Source of the DNA: Prostheceraeus crozeri
Taxonomy: Eukaryota; Platyhelminthes; Polycladida; Euryleptidae
Reading direction: 5' to 3'
DNA length: 64,000 nt
NCBI GenBank assembly: GCA_907163375.1
Contig: CAJQUW010003017.1
Span: 186,001-250,000 of the forward strand
Shown here: piece by piece, positions 40,691 to 50,060 of the stretch
How the letters are laid out: every line of letters starts with the position of its first letter
Numbering within the stretch: position 1 is the first letter of the stretch
The notes under the pieces: generated by a model
What the model was told of the DNA's origin: nothing
The model's database searches: none
Seen by the model: only the letters and a program-made list of their open reading frames with translations
Position numbers and translations under genes: made by a program

Positions 40691-42291
40691 GTTAAACTCA
40701 AACATTATAAAGAAAATACATATGATAAATTATTATTTTTTGAATCTGGAATTAGAGGTGGAGTTTCATCAGTTTTAGGTAATCGTTATGTACAGTGTTA
40801 CAATAAAAAAGTAAATCCTGATGATTATGGAATAATGAAACCTTTATCTCCAGAAGAAAGTGATCAGTTTATAAAATTGTTTAATCAAAATATAGAAGGA
40901 CTTATATCAAATGAAGATAGTCAAGCAGCAGTTGATGAAATCATGAGAGAAAACTATTTGTTATATTATGATTTTAATAGCTTATATTCTTCTTGCATAA
41001 TACAAGAATTACCAACAGGTGAAATGTCATGGTGTAATATTCTTGATTATCAAAAAACATATGATGGAAATTATAATCATGGTTATATATATGAAGTTGA
41101 TTTAGTATACCCTGATGAAATAAAAGATAAAACAAAATATTTTCCTTTCTGTCCCGAAAACAAAATTCCTAATATAGAAGATTTTTCAGATTATCAAAAA
41201 TCTTTAATTCCTAAAAATACAGACCAACAAAAAAACTTATGTTAACACAAAGCAATAAAGGAAAGTATGTTGTTGAAGGAAGAATGCTAGATTGGTATTT
41301 AGATCATGGAATGATTCTCACCAAAATACATCGAAAACTATTTTATCAAAAATCTAGGTGGTTAAAAAATTATATAGAGTTCAATATTGAAAAACGTAAA
41401 ATAGCTAAAAGAAATAAAGATGATTTTGGAAACGTGTTCTTCAAATTAATGAATAATGCATTTTATGGTAAGACTTTAGAAAATGTGCGTAATAGACAAA
41501 ATATTGAAATAGTTTATGATAAAGATAGGTTTCAAAATTTAACAAGGAAACCTACATATAAAAGAACTACTAGATTTAGTGATGAACTATGTGCTGTACA
41601 TTTACGTCGAATTAGCGTAAAACATGATAAGTTTAATTTCATTGGTTTCACTATATTAGAATTAGCTAAAGTATTTATGTATAGATTTATATATGATTAT
41701 TTAGCACCTGCTTATGGCAAAAACTATAAATTACACTTTACAGATACGGATTCTGTTTTCTTATAATTAACAATACCGTATAATTCTTCACTTGATGAAG
41801 AAATTAATAAAATAAAAGATATCATTCATCCTTCTGATTTATGTAAAGTAAAAGATGAATTAGAAGGAAATGAAGATTTCATAACAGAAGCTATATTTTT
41901 AAAATCTAAATGTTACTGTTATGATACAACTAATAATATTAAAACACATAAAACATTAAAAGGAATTTCAAAGGCATCAGTGGCTAATCAAATAACATTT
42001 CAAGATTATAAAAATGCATTATTTAATAATGAAATAAAAACAGCATGTAATTATAGACTTAATTCAAAAAAACATAAAATGTATTTAAAAGAAGAACATA
42101 AATTAGCATTAGATCCATTTGATGATAAAAGAAAAATTTTACCTGATGGAATAACTACTGAACCTTTTTAATTTTCTAATTTCTAAGATAGACAAATTTG
42201 ATATATACATAAAATAAAAAAATAATAAAATATTATAACACTATATTTGTATATTTTTTTATCACTCGGTAAACAAATGTTCTATCGACTT

Positions 42292-43059
42292 TCAGTCAGA
42301 GAACAATTGTTCGATAACTCTATCATGAATTTTTTTATCAATATTAAATGTAATGAATCCATAATCTTTTGACCAAGCATTGTTACACGATTGTTTAAAT
42401 TCATCTTTATTTCTTACACATAAATCTCTTAACAAATCACTTAAGTTTCTTGCATTTATTTCAAATAGTATAAATATATTTGCATTCTTTCTAATAACAC
42501 TTCCGTCTAATGAATACATACTTTGTGTTAAATAAAAAACACTACAGTTATTATGTCTACCTCTTGTGAAATAATTTCTCTGAACTGACTGATTTCTATC
42601 ATTAACACAATCATCAAAAATTACACAATGTTTCATTGTTTTATCTAGTTTACTAGGATCTTGCATATTACCACTATCATCTATTAGTTGTATCTTTATT
42701 TGCTTATTTTTATTGGTTTCAACTAACTGATTATTTTTTGTTGCTTCTTCACACCACGAACTTATTTCTTCTTCATCTTCAGATTTTTCATATTCTTTGA
42801 ATAATGAAGCAATTGCTGTTTTTTTAAGATTATTTTCAAATCCATATTTTAAAAATTGATAGACGGGTTGTTCTGCCGTTGTTGTATAAATTATAAGATT
42901 GTTATAATCCAAAAAATTTGGAGTCGTTTAAATTTTAAACAATAGATACGTTTTTCCACAACCTGATCTTCCACAAATAATTGACAAAACTTTATTAGAT
43001 AAATTTGGATGATGATTAAATTTAAGTTTTTTTTTATTTAATGGAGGTAATTCACTCAT
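42292..43059 (-). pseudogene. DNA-packaging ATPase of element 2
   Basis: The start is the ATG giving MSELPPLNKKK. Walker A is ICGRSGCGKTYLL and Walker B is MKHCVIFDDC; then a YFTRGRHNNCSVFYLTQS segment matches the sensor region of A32/HerA-type packaging ATPases. The region is broken. It converges with PolB across about 120 AT-rich bases. The element 3 copy (62184-62950) is nearly identical. Confidence 0.85.
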
Positions 43060-43139
43060 TTTTTAATAAAAAAAATTATTTTTATTTTATTTTTATTTTT
43101 AAAGAAGAAGAAGAAAATTAAACTTCTCTAGCTTCGCGT

Positions 43140-43244
43140 GGGAGTTTATACCTCTCGAACGGGAGTTTATACCTCCCGAACGGGAGTTTATACCTCCCGA
43201 ACGGGAGTTTATACCTCCCGAACGGGAGTTTATACCTCCCGAAC
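43140..43244. repeat. 21-bp hairpin minisatellite, five copies
   Basis: GGGAGTTTATACCTCCCGAAC repeated head to tail; the first unit has CTCTCG instead of CTCCCG. Each unit is an inverted repeat (GGGAG, loop, CTCCC). Element 3 has only one unit (62078-62098), of the CTCTCG type. The last unit holds the stop codon of the penton-like gene. Confidence 0.92.
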
Positions 43245-44018
43245 CGAAAGATCTATCATAATCTCTTCACCACCAAAATTTATTTCTTGTCCTTTCTCAT
43301 CAGTGATTCTAATGTTAATGTTGTTAATAGTTTTTCTTGTAATAGGGAAATATATTAATGTTTGTGGAAATACATTTAATCTATAACCAATGGGTACAGT
43401 AAAAGCTGGAAAACTGAATATTAAATTTGATAATTTACCATTTATATATCCTCCTTCAATAATGTCACAATGTACAACAATTGAATTTATTTCAGTTATT
43501 TTTGGAATCTTCTCACCTAAATGATAACCTTGACTATAGGTTTGTTTATTAAATCCTAATAGCTTTGACAATGATCGATCATGATTAAAATCAACTTGAT
43601 GATTTTCGTCTAAAGTAAGAGAAAATTTATTAACTGCCGGTTCAACTGCAAAATGTAATTGTTTCTTATCTTTAAATGGTATACCTAAATGTCTCTTAAT
43701 TTCATTTGATATTGATTCAACTTCGTAAGAACCAGGAAGAAAAGTTAGTACTTTCCACGTTTTGCCTTTATCAGTAGAATATCTAAATTGATCATTCACA
43801 TCTTTTATAAAATTTTGAATAGTGTTAAATGTGGAGAAACTAGTCAATGCAATTTGATAATTTTTATTTTGTTCTAAATGTAGAATGGGTTCTAAATTAC
43901 AAGTGTGTGATGAAGTAGTTGTTATAATTTTTAACGTCGTACTAAATTTTGATGAACCCAAAATCTCTGTCAAATTTTCTAAATGATTATTAATTTTGTC
44001 TAAATCTGCTGAATACAT
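43230..44018 (-). CDS. penton-like minor capsid protein of element 2
   Basis: 262 residues, uninterrupted. Typical Polinton penton-like layout: YQIALTSFSTFNTIQNF, TFLPGSYEVESISNEI, LHFAVEPAVNKFSLTL, a SKLLGFNKQTYSQGYH turn, INSIVVHCDIIEGGY, and a final INNINIRITDEKGQEINF strand pair before a short end. It should occupy the capsid vertices. The stop codon lies inside a hairpin-repeat unit. The element 3 copy differs at about five residues. The gene looks whole. Confidence 0.7.
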   Translation of the reverse strand: MYSADLDKINNHLENLTEILGSSKFSTTLKIITTTSSHTCNLEPILHLEQNKNYQIALTSFSTFNTIQNFIKDVNDQFRYSTDKGKTWKVLTFLPGSYEVESISNEIKRHLGIPFKDKKQLHFAVEPAVNKFSLTLDENHQVDFNHDRSLSKLLGFNKQTYSQGYHLGEKIPKITEINSIVVHCDIIEGGYINGKLSNLIFSFPAFTVPIGYRLNVFPQTLIYFPITRKTINNINIRITDEKGQEINFGGEEIMIDLSVREV

Positions 44019-44084
44019 TTTTTAGTTAAAATTTTAAATAAATATTTTTTTAAAAAAAAATTAGAAACAACATATTTCAGCTAC

Positions 44085-44110
44085 GGGCGAAGCCCTAGAA
44101 CATTCGGTTC
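44085..44110. repeat. paired hairpins at the end of the conserved 275-residue gene
   Basis: GGGC-GAA-GCCC (44085-44095) and GAAC-ATTCG-GTTC (44098-44110). Element 3 keeps the first (61209-61219) but has a wholly different second hairpin (61188-61204). Confidence 0.85.
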
Positions 44111-44919
44111 GTTACACTTTTATAATCCGCTTCATTTAGAATCTTCTTTTCTAACAGTCTTTTCAATATAGCATGAATTTCATTGAAACTAGAATTATGT
44201 CCTTCTTTTATTGCAGATAATAAAATATTCAATCTATTTAGTAATTCTTGTGGATCATCTGGTAAAAATATGGTTGTTTCTGTTTTCTGTTTTTCAGATA
44301 AACCTTTTCCTACTTTAACCCCCGTTGATAATAAATTTTCTAATTGTTTATAACGTCTAAGAGTTTTTACTGCACCAACTCTGTCTAACATAGCTTTATA
44401 TTTTATGAGATCTTCTACAGCATAATTATTTAAAGCTGCTCCTCTTAAAAGATCAACAAAATTTCTATCTAAATTAAAAGGAGATTTATCTGGTGAAAAA
44501 ATTATACCTCGAAAAGGTTGTGGAAATATTTCTTTTTGTCCGAGATAAAATCTAGGTATTATTTTTCCATCTATAAATGAAATAGAATGTTCAAATTGCA
44601 TAGATTTTGGTAATTTCTTATTAATGTTTGATTCTAGTAATCCATAGTCATCTAATATAGTTTTGTGCTCTGGATCTGTTATATCAATTTGTTTATCATT
44701 ATTTGTACTTTCTTTTTCAAGAGTTTTAAATGGTTTCATAGTTTTTTCAAAATCAGTTTTTACTTGTTCGGTTTGCTGCATTTTTTCAAACATATCAGAT
44801 TGAATACCAGCTTTTATCATTCTATGTTGAAGATGATTTTCTTTCATAATATTTCTTTGTTTTATTAACTCTTCTAATTGTTTAATTCTTTTTTGATTAT
44901 CAGCTTTAATTTTATCCAT
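44095..44919 (-). CDS. conserved Polinton protein, 275 residues
   Basis: The start is the ATG giving MDKIKADNQKR in an AAAAATGG context; an upstream in-frame ATG (MFLLYSN) is possible. An N-terminal coiled coil (KRIKQLEELIKQRNIMK) precedes FIDGKIIPRFYLG, then DRNFVDLLRGAALNNY and VEDLIKYKAMLDRVG. The conserved end is FLPDDPQELLNRLNILLSAI, then a NEIHAILKRLLEKKILNE helix. This end (DPxELxxRLxLL, NEIxxILxxL) recurs across metazoan Polintons and probably matches the element 1 protein at 1986-2894. Function unknown. The last residues are encoded by hairpin DNA and differ between elements 2 and 3. Confidence 0.65.
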   Translation of the reverse strand: MDKIKADNQKRIKQLEELIKQRNIMKENHLQHRMIKAGIQSDMFEKMQQTEQVKTDFEKTMKPFKTLEKESTNNDKQIDITDPEHKTILDDYGLLESNINKKLPKSMQFEHSISFIDGKIIPRFYLGQKEIFPQPFRGIIFSPDKSPFNLDRNFVDLLRGAALNNYAVEDLIKYKAMLDRVGAVKTLRRYKQLENLLSTGVKVGKGLSEKQKTETTIFLPDDPQELLNRLNILLSAIKEGHNSSFNEIHAILKRLLEKKILNEADYKSVTNRMF

Positions 44920-45040
44920 TTTTAAAATATAATATTTGAATTTTGTGGTAACATTGGAATACAACAAAAACATTTTACTGAACAAATTATTTTTTTATTG
45001 CTTTGTTGTTTGACATCTTTTCGTTTAAAGTTTTCTCGTT

Positions 45041-45646
45041 TTAAGTTTTGTTTAATAAAGTTTTGTTTAATAAAGTTTTGCTTAAATTTTCGCTTAAAGT
45101 TTTTAGCTCTTCTAAAAAAATTTTGTCATTTTCTTCATTAGAAATTTTACCATCACTAGAAATTTTGCCATCCTGTCTATTCTTATCATCAACTTTTTCG
45201 GACTGTAATTGAAAGGTTTGATTTACTTCATTAGCTATTTGATCAAATTTTTCAATCTCATCTAACGTAATAACATTATCATCACATACTCTTTGAAAGT
45301 AGTAGTGTAGTTTATCATAGACTTCTTTAATATGTAAATGCTTAGTTTTTAATGATTTTCGTTTCTTAGTTATTAAAGATTTATCTAACATTGTAACAAG
45401 TGAAGTTGCAAAAACACCCGTACCTGTTAAAGCTGTAGCAACTACTGGAATTACTAAAACACCTGAAGATATAACAATTGTTAAAGCACCTAAACTTATT
45501 GTTAAGAATATGCCAATTCCTTGTGTTACATTCTTAACTATAGTCCATCTCTTTCTTAATTTTTTATAATGCTCTAATCTTAATAATAATTGAGATTCCT
45601 TATCTTTCATATAGCGTACTCTATCTTTGTGTTTTTCAATGTTCAT
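45041..45646 (-). CDS. conserved two-helix membrane protein
   Basis: 201 residues. A basic coiled-coil start (MNIEKHKDRVRYMKDKES, HYKKLRKRW) leads to two adjacent hydrophobic segments (GIGIFLTISLGALTIVIS and VLVIPVVATALTGTGVFA). A charged helical C-terminal half follows, with VYDKLHYYFQRVCDD. It ends in a short LLNKT repeat. The helical hairpin resembles SLATT-like membrane proteins, but I cannot confirm that. The start overlaps the stop of the small upstream peptide by ATGA. The element 3 copy differs at about two residues, so it has been conserved. Confidence 0.6.
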   Translation of the reverse strand: MNIEKHKDRVRYMKDKESQLLLRLEHYKKLRKRWTIVKNVTQGIGIFLTISLGALTIVISSGVLVIPVVATALTGTGVFATSLVTMLDKSLITKKRKSLKTKHLHIKEVYDKLHYYFQRVCDDNVITLDEIEKFDQIANEVNQTFQLQSEKVDDKNRQDGKISSDGKISNEENDKIFLEELKTLSENLSKTLLNKTLLNKT

Positions 45647-45735
45647 TTTTTTTCAATGTCCATTAAAGTAGAACTACGTTCATATGATAACGAAGGATAT
45701 ATTCTTGCGGTTTCTTCCACTTTTGTTTCTTCCAT
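45643..45735 (-). CDS. small peptide upstream of the membrane protein
   Basis: 30 residues (MEETKVEETARIYPSLSYER and on), stopping in an ATGA overlap with the membrane protein start. The same peptide with a short internal repeat is present in element 3 (59544-59654). The reading frame arises from the inner part of the ancestral terminal repeat. It could be translated or serve as an upstream frame. Confidence 0.4.
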   Translation of the reverse strand: MEETKVEETARIYPSLSYERSSTLMDIEKK

Positions 45736-45738
45736 TTT

Positions 45739-45750
45739 TTAAAGAAATAT
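45739..45750. repeat. 12-bp direct repeat at cassette edge (inner)
   Basis: TTAAAGAAATAT, repeated at 47252-47263 on the other side of the cassette. Element 3 has a single copy at the matching place. Confidence 0.8.
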
Positions 45751-45769
45751 TTTGAATAAATATTTTGAA

Positions 45770-45932
45770 AACAATCTTCTGAAATGGTATTTAAATCGAA
45801 ATACGTAGTTGTTTGTTTGTCGTATATTTCTAAGAACTCAGTCATGTTATTAACCTGAGGTAATATATCACCTATATTACTCAGTATAACTGTCGGATTT
45901 TCATCATTCATTTTAAATGAAATAAATTCCAA
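45770..45932 (-). pseudogene. protease N-terminus fragment in the cassette
   Basis: NNMTEFLEIYDKQTTTYFDL parallels the protease start NNINEFLKLYGTQTTTNFDL at 30632. Only the N-terminal part is present and it is clearly diverged, so it comes from a related element, not from a recent copy of this one. Confidence 0.65.
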
Positions 45933-46035
45933 TAACTGTAATAATGTCTACTTCTTGTACAGGAAAATGAAAACAACGGCAGTGTATTTTGCATCAAATA
46001 TAATAATACAACAATCAATCTTATCATACAATTGT

Positions 46036-46252
46036 ACAATGTCAGTCTTCTACCATGAGACTGGAGAACAAAAGAAAATAGAATTACATTTCAAAATAAT
46101 CCAAAATGCAATACTACTAAGTTCCATGAATCATTCTTAAATATCAAAGATTATGTTACATACTGAAATATAGATCTATACAATGTCAGTCTTCTACCAT
46201 GAGACTGGAGAACAAAAGAAAATAGAATTACATTTCAAAATAATCCAAAATG
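46036..46252. repeat. 73-bp direct repeat, two copies
   Basis: ACAATGTCAGTCTTCTACCA and the following 53 bases occur at 46036-46108 and again at 46180-46252, essentially identical, 144 bp apart. They lie between the protease fragment and the cassette gene. Confidence 0.85.
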
Positions 46253-46348
46253 TGTTACTACTTATAAAGAAGTCTTCATAAATATGTATACATCAAATAT
46301 GTATGTACATTGCACATATCTTAAAAAGTGAAACAACACAGTTAATGT

Positions 46349-46954
46349 TCATTCATCTTGGGAACCAAACCTCATTTCTTCTATAGTTGTCGGTTGATCC
46401 AATTTTTCTATATAAATTTTGATTTCTTTAAAATGTTTTCTAACAAAACTAATGGGCATTGATGAATTTAAAAATAATACGTGTGGTAGAATTAGATCTG
46501 ATAAGTTCATCAAGAAATAACAATAACTTACGTTATAGGAAATTCTAAATAGTTCCAAGTTTACCACAAATCTGTTTTTTTTATTGTCACTCAATTCCAG
46601 AATTCTTTTAAATCCATAACCTTGATAAGCAGCACTTCTCAGCAACGACCCATGGTGCACTTTATCACTTGCAATCAGTTTTGAAATCATAGTAGCACTA
46701 TCTTCGATGGTAATGAAATGTTCTTTTGTAACATTGAACTGAGGAATTGTAGTAGTGTTAAGATACTGTTCTATTTTTACTGTAATATCCTCCACTTGTT
46801 TTTGAGAGTCCAATTTGTTCTTCTTTCTCGATTGAATTTCTAACTTCCACTCTTCAAAGTATTTATTCGCAGTTTCCTTGTGCTCTTCTTTAATTAAGTT
46901 TAGTAAAATCGGCATGTAAAACGAAAAAGCTTCTGCGGCAGTACGTTTTGGCAT
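46349..46954 (-). CDS. cassette gene of unknown function
   Basis: 201 residues from the ATG giving MPKRTAAEAFSFYMP. Helical and charged. Noticeable segments are YFEEWKLEIQSRKKNKLDSQ, HHGSLLRSAAYQGYGFKRIL and VVNLELFRISYNVSYCYFLM. The form AAYQGYGFKR recalls BEN- or similar small DNA-binding helices, but I cannot make an assignment. It is an uninterrupted frame, absent from element 3 at the matching place, so it is an accessory gene. Confidence 0.5.
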   Translation of the reverse strand: MPKRTAAEAFSFYMPILLNLIKEEHKETANKYFEEWKLEIQSRKKNKLDSQKQVEDITVKIEQYLNTTTIPQFNVTKEHFITIEDSATMISKLIASDKVHHGSLLRSAAYQGYGFKRILELSDNKKNRFVVNLELFRISYNVSYCYFLMNLSDLILPHVLFLNSSMPISFVRKHFKEIKIYIEKLDQPTTIEEMRFGSQDE

Positions 46955-47251
46955 TTTGCAATAAGGAAAGAAAACAGTCACTAGTTATGATTAATGGAAT
47001 TGTAAATGAAGTCTTACTTCCTACATGCTGCAGTTATATTCCACGTCTTACAAATGAATAAGTGGGTGTAGCAGCTGTTTGTTCTTTCATACATTGTTTC
47101 CTTTCAAATGTTTGAGTTGGAGGTCACAGCTCTTTACACTGAAATGCCTTTTATTCATAAATGCGAGAAGCAGATGTTCTCTACAATTGAGTGATCATCT
47201 GAGTGCAAAGCAGTAACAATAACAGGCATTGTGAGAGATTGTGTTACATTC

Positions 47252-47835
47252 TTAAAGAAATATTATTAGTCACATGATATATTTTAAAAACCTGAAAGAT
47301 GGATAAAATTCATGAATTTGAAATTCTCAACTTTTATGATTTTTGGTGTCCTTGAACGGTCATGATTTAAGCAATGAAAATTGTAATTCTCAAATTTTGA
47401 GATTCTTAACTTTTATGATTTTTTCGGTGTCCTTGAACGGTCATGATTGTCAAAGTAAAAAAATGATCTTAATCTCAAATTTGTGATTCTTAACTTTTAT
47501 GATTTTCGGTGTCCTTGAACGGTCATGATTTTGGGGGTGAAAATTGTAATTCTCAAATTTGAGATTTTGAAAAATTTGAAAATTGGGTATTTTTAAAAAC
47601 GCCCAAATTTATGAATGTAGGTCTTCATAACCTGAAAAAGGGTTCAAATTCATGAATTTATGTCGTTTTTAAAAATGTCATTTTTTGAAAAATGGTACTT
47701 TTTGAATGGACTAAATTCATGTATTTAGGTCTTAAAAACCTGAAAAAAGGACTAAATTCATGAATTTATGTCGTTTTTAAAGATACTATTTTTTTGAATT
47801 TTATGGTGTCCTGGAACGGTCTTTTGCCCATTACT
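47252..47835 (-). repeat. element 2 right terminal inverted repeat
   Basis: Reverse complement of 29924-30507 with only a few differences. It ends GCCCATTACT next to the target duplication. Confidence 0.92.
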
Positions 47836-47841
47836 TATGAC
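47836..47841. repeat. 6-bp target-site duplication, right (TATGAC)
   Basis: Identical to 29918-29923. Confidence 0.95.
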
Positions 47842-47929
47842 ATTAGAAAATGATACTTAATTAATCTCTTTAAAAATCCACTGCATCTACAGATAATGTA
47901 ATCAATAAATGTTGCTTCAAACCGCTTTG

Positions 47930-48025
47930 CAAAAGATATAAGCCTGATAGGACTCGAACTTACGACCATCCTGTTGTGCTGACTTGCCAAACTACTGAAT
48001 CTGGTGCACCCGATGAAATTCAACG
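47930..48025 (-). repeat. tRNA-derived SINE-like sequence
   Basis: On the minus strand a B-box-like AGTTCGAGTCC (complement of 47950-47960) follows about 35 bases after an A-box-like AGTAGTTTGGCAAGTCAG. The arms do not pair into a proper tRNA, so this is a SINE head or tRNA relic. Confidence 0.5.
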
Positions 48026-49021
48026 GTACAGAAATATGAAATACAATTTGAATTTATATGATGAAAAGTTTGGATAAGAAGCACGCACTTCAATCATTAT
48101 GGATATTGTCATCATACAGTGCAGTGATATTGTTTGTTAGAATAATGACATCTAGTTTCCGAAAATGCTTAAAGTTGTATGTTTGCTTACAAAAGTAAAT
48201 GGAGGCTTGTAGCATTGTAGCATTGATGGACTGAGTTAAATCAAGGATATGAACGTTTCATAGAAGCGTGTGCACAATGCGGATAACTCAATCGTAAAAG
48301 CACAAATTAGGGTAATGAGAGATTTGCATGAAACCATAGTTTTATCATTCTTTCAAAAACCAAGCATTAGATTGACTATTGTCGATAAGCTTATAGATTA
48401 AAATGGTGGGCGTCTGAATTTCAGTGAAGAACAAAAATTCAATAATTTTTTTCATTACTTATTAAATGACTCTCATAAATCAACAAAAATTATTATTTTG
48501 CATTTCAGACTATAGTTTCAGTAACAAGGACTGGTATCGGCCACTAACCTTAACATTTCATACCACTGCTGGTTGCGACACATCCAGCAATTTCTCCACC
48601 AGCGCGACATGAATATATTCATTACCTTAATTCTGGAACATTGATTCTCAGTCGGGTGCCGCGGAAAGTTCAAAGAGTGATACAAGAGTGCCGTTTCGTT
48701 AATAAAATATACATTCGTAGAAATGCAGAATTTACATAATAGAAAAGCTTTGTATGCCATAATTTGGACTGTGCGATAGTCGCACCTGTCCGCACTGGTG
48801 CACCGAAGAATTTAAAAAGTCATGTTGAAGCACTTGTGCATGAGCATCAAAACAATTGTTTCGCGCTGTAGATTGTCCTGCGAACATCTTAAGGTAGGGT
48901 TCTGTCTTTGGTCAGAAGTGTTAATATTTTCTAGAAATAAATGCAAATTGTGCGAGGTACTTGGAAAATTCTGATGCTACTAAAGAGTTAGAAGTCAGTG
49001 GTCGTGAGAGATTGAGAAAAT
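48026..49021. other. host DNA, nothing recognised
   Basis: About 1 kb of AT-rich sequence without a supportable gene or repeat. Confidence 0.35.
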
Positions 49022-49400
49022 ATTAGGATCCCGACCGGGATATGGATAATTATCGGGATCGAGATAACATTTATGAAACTAAGGGCTAATAGCGTGAAGT
49101 TGAGTTAGCAGTTAATGAGATTGTAAATTGTATACACTAAAGTAGTAGATAGAAATAAGCAAATGTAACTAAATAGCAGTTAATTGTCAACAATATGACG
49201 CATTGACTGATTTGTTGACCGTCAATAGAGATGAACTAGATATAACCAGAATGTTATCTAACTTTCTATGTAATAGCCTATTTATTCAGTGCCTTTAAAT
49301 CGAATATAATGTGCTTCACACAATTATACTTATCGAGATTCGGGATCCCGATAAATCTTGGCCGGGATCAGGATCAAAATTGGCATGCCGGGATGCCTCA
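49022..49400. mobile_element. possible degenerate MITE with GGGATC-rich inverted ends
   Basis: GATCCCGACCGGGATATGG and TTATCGGGATCGAGAT at 49027-49067 face an inverted counterpart at 49328-49380 (TCGAGATTCGGGATCCCGAT, GGCCGGGATCAGGATC). The ends are imperfect and I see no clear target duplication, so this is tentative. Confidence 0.3.
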
Positions 49401-49834
49401 GGATTGGGAACTCGCACGATCACGGTTAGAAAAGACTTAGATAGGCCTCTTTTAGTCACTTTTTATCAAAATTTGCAAGTGAGTCTAATCCTATTTAACC
49501 CGTCATAGTTCTAGCTAGGCTCTTTAAAAGTAAGGCACAACAGGTGTTGTAAAGATATGCAACCAGTTAACAGAACGAAACAATAAGAGCCTCCCATACA
49601 TTAAAACATCCGAAAATGCATACTTTTTTCGGATACAGCCGTAATTTTCATAAACTTTTATAAAATTAATCTTAAATAAATTATTCATGAGTTTCTTTAG
49701 GAGCTCAGAATGAGTGCACATTTATAGAATTGTTTATTATTTTGTGTATAGCATAATCCATTTTCCTCACACAACACATACTAAATACAGAAGTTGTGCG
49801 AAGAATACGCTCACTTAAAAAAAAGCATGTAGCA

Positions 49835-50060
49835 TCAACCACTGTGATTACTCGACGACAACTACAATGGTTTGGACACGTGATTAGAAGAAATCTCGAT
49901 CGATGAATTGACGAAGATCTTCAAGCTTGGCTAAGAGAAATGGACCACGAAGAAGACCTCGAGACACCTGGTTGGACCTCCTACTAAAGGAAACACGGAT
50001 ACAAGAACCGAAGCGATGACGATGGCTTGCGATCGATCAGAACGGAGGAGTGTGATCCAA
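49835..50060 (+). mobile_element. LINE C-terminal remnant
   Basis: Translation gives ITRRQLQWFGHVIRRNLDR, the WFGHVxR motif after the reverse-transcriptase domain of many non-LTR elements, then DLQAWLREMDH and a degraded tail. Only the 3' end survives. Confidence 0.6.

Larger units (their letters stand above)
37637..42171 (+). pseudogene. protein-primed family B DNA polymerase (PolB) of element 2
   Basis: Order: a C2H2-like start (FYCNLSKKKL, HLNSKLH), an N-terminal domain, a long coiled coil, and a finger (FPCLQCMTSFRTKEEMNRHL). The exonuclease motif FTIYCDFEAYNV follows, then a Cys/His block (CYYCGKEFTKN, KDHDHLNGLYRGAAHNSC) and FYNGSKYDFHLV. Polymerase motif A is YYDFNSLYSSCI, motif B is LMNNAFYGKTLENVRNR and motif C is FTDTDSVF. 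The region is broken, with a few breaks. Three sites carry in-frame GC-rich hairpins. PolB replicates the element by protein priming at the terminal repeats. Element 3 has the C-terminal end of the same gene. Confidence 0.9.
45751..47251. other. extra 1.5-kb cassette in the right arm of element 2
   Basis: Element 3 runs straight from its terminal repeat into the small peptide gene. Element 2 has about 1.5 kb more here, flanked by the 12-bp direct repeat TTAAAGAAATAT. The cassette holds a diverged protease-start fragment, a duplicated 73-bp segment and a 201-residue gene. It therefore entered after the split from element 3, or was lost there; the direct repeats favour insertion or recombination with a related element. 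Confidence 0.75.
29924..47835. mobile_element. Polinton/Maverick (adintovirus-like) element 2, complete end to end, young
   Basis: 17,912 bp with 584-bp terminal inverted repeats beginning AGTAATGGGC and a perfect 6-bp target duplication. Its genes cover protease, integrase (fused to a PLA2-like domain), core-like protein, major capsid, protein VI-like, coiled-coil protein, possible clamp, PolB, ATPase, penton-like protein and a conserved membrane protein. The terminal repeats differ at only a few positions, so insertion is recent on an evolutionary scale. It is broken, with about five breaks, and most genes look whole. Genes fall in three blocks: mostly minus (31-36 kb), plus (36-42 kb) and minus (42-47 kb). 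The AT content is far higher than in element 1. Confidence 0.95.

Noticed and set aside
43140-43244. CRISPR-like array of short repeats
   Set aside because: The 21-bp units are directly adjacent with no spacers, and the setting is a eukaryotic Polinton.
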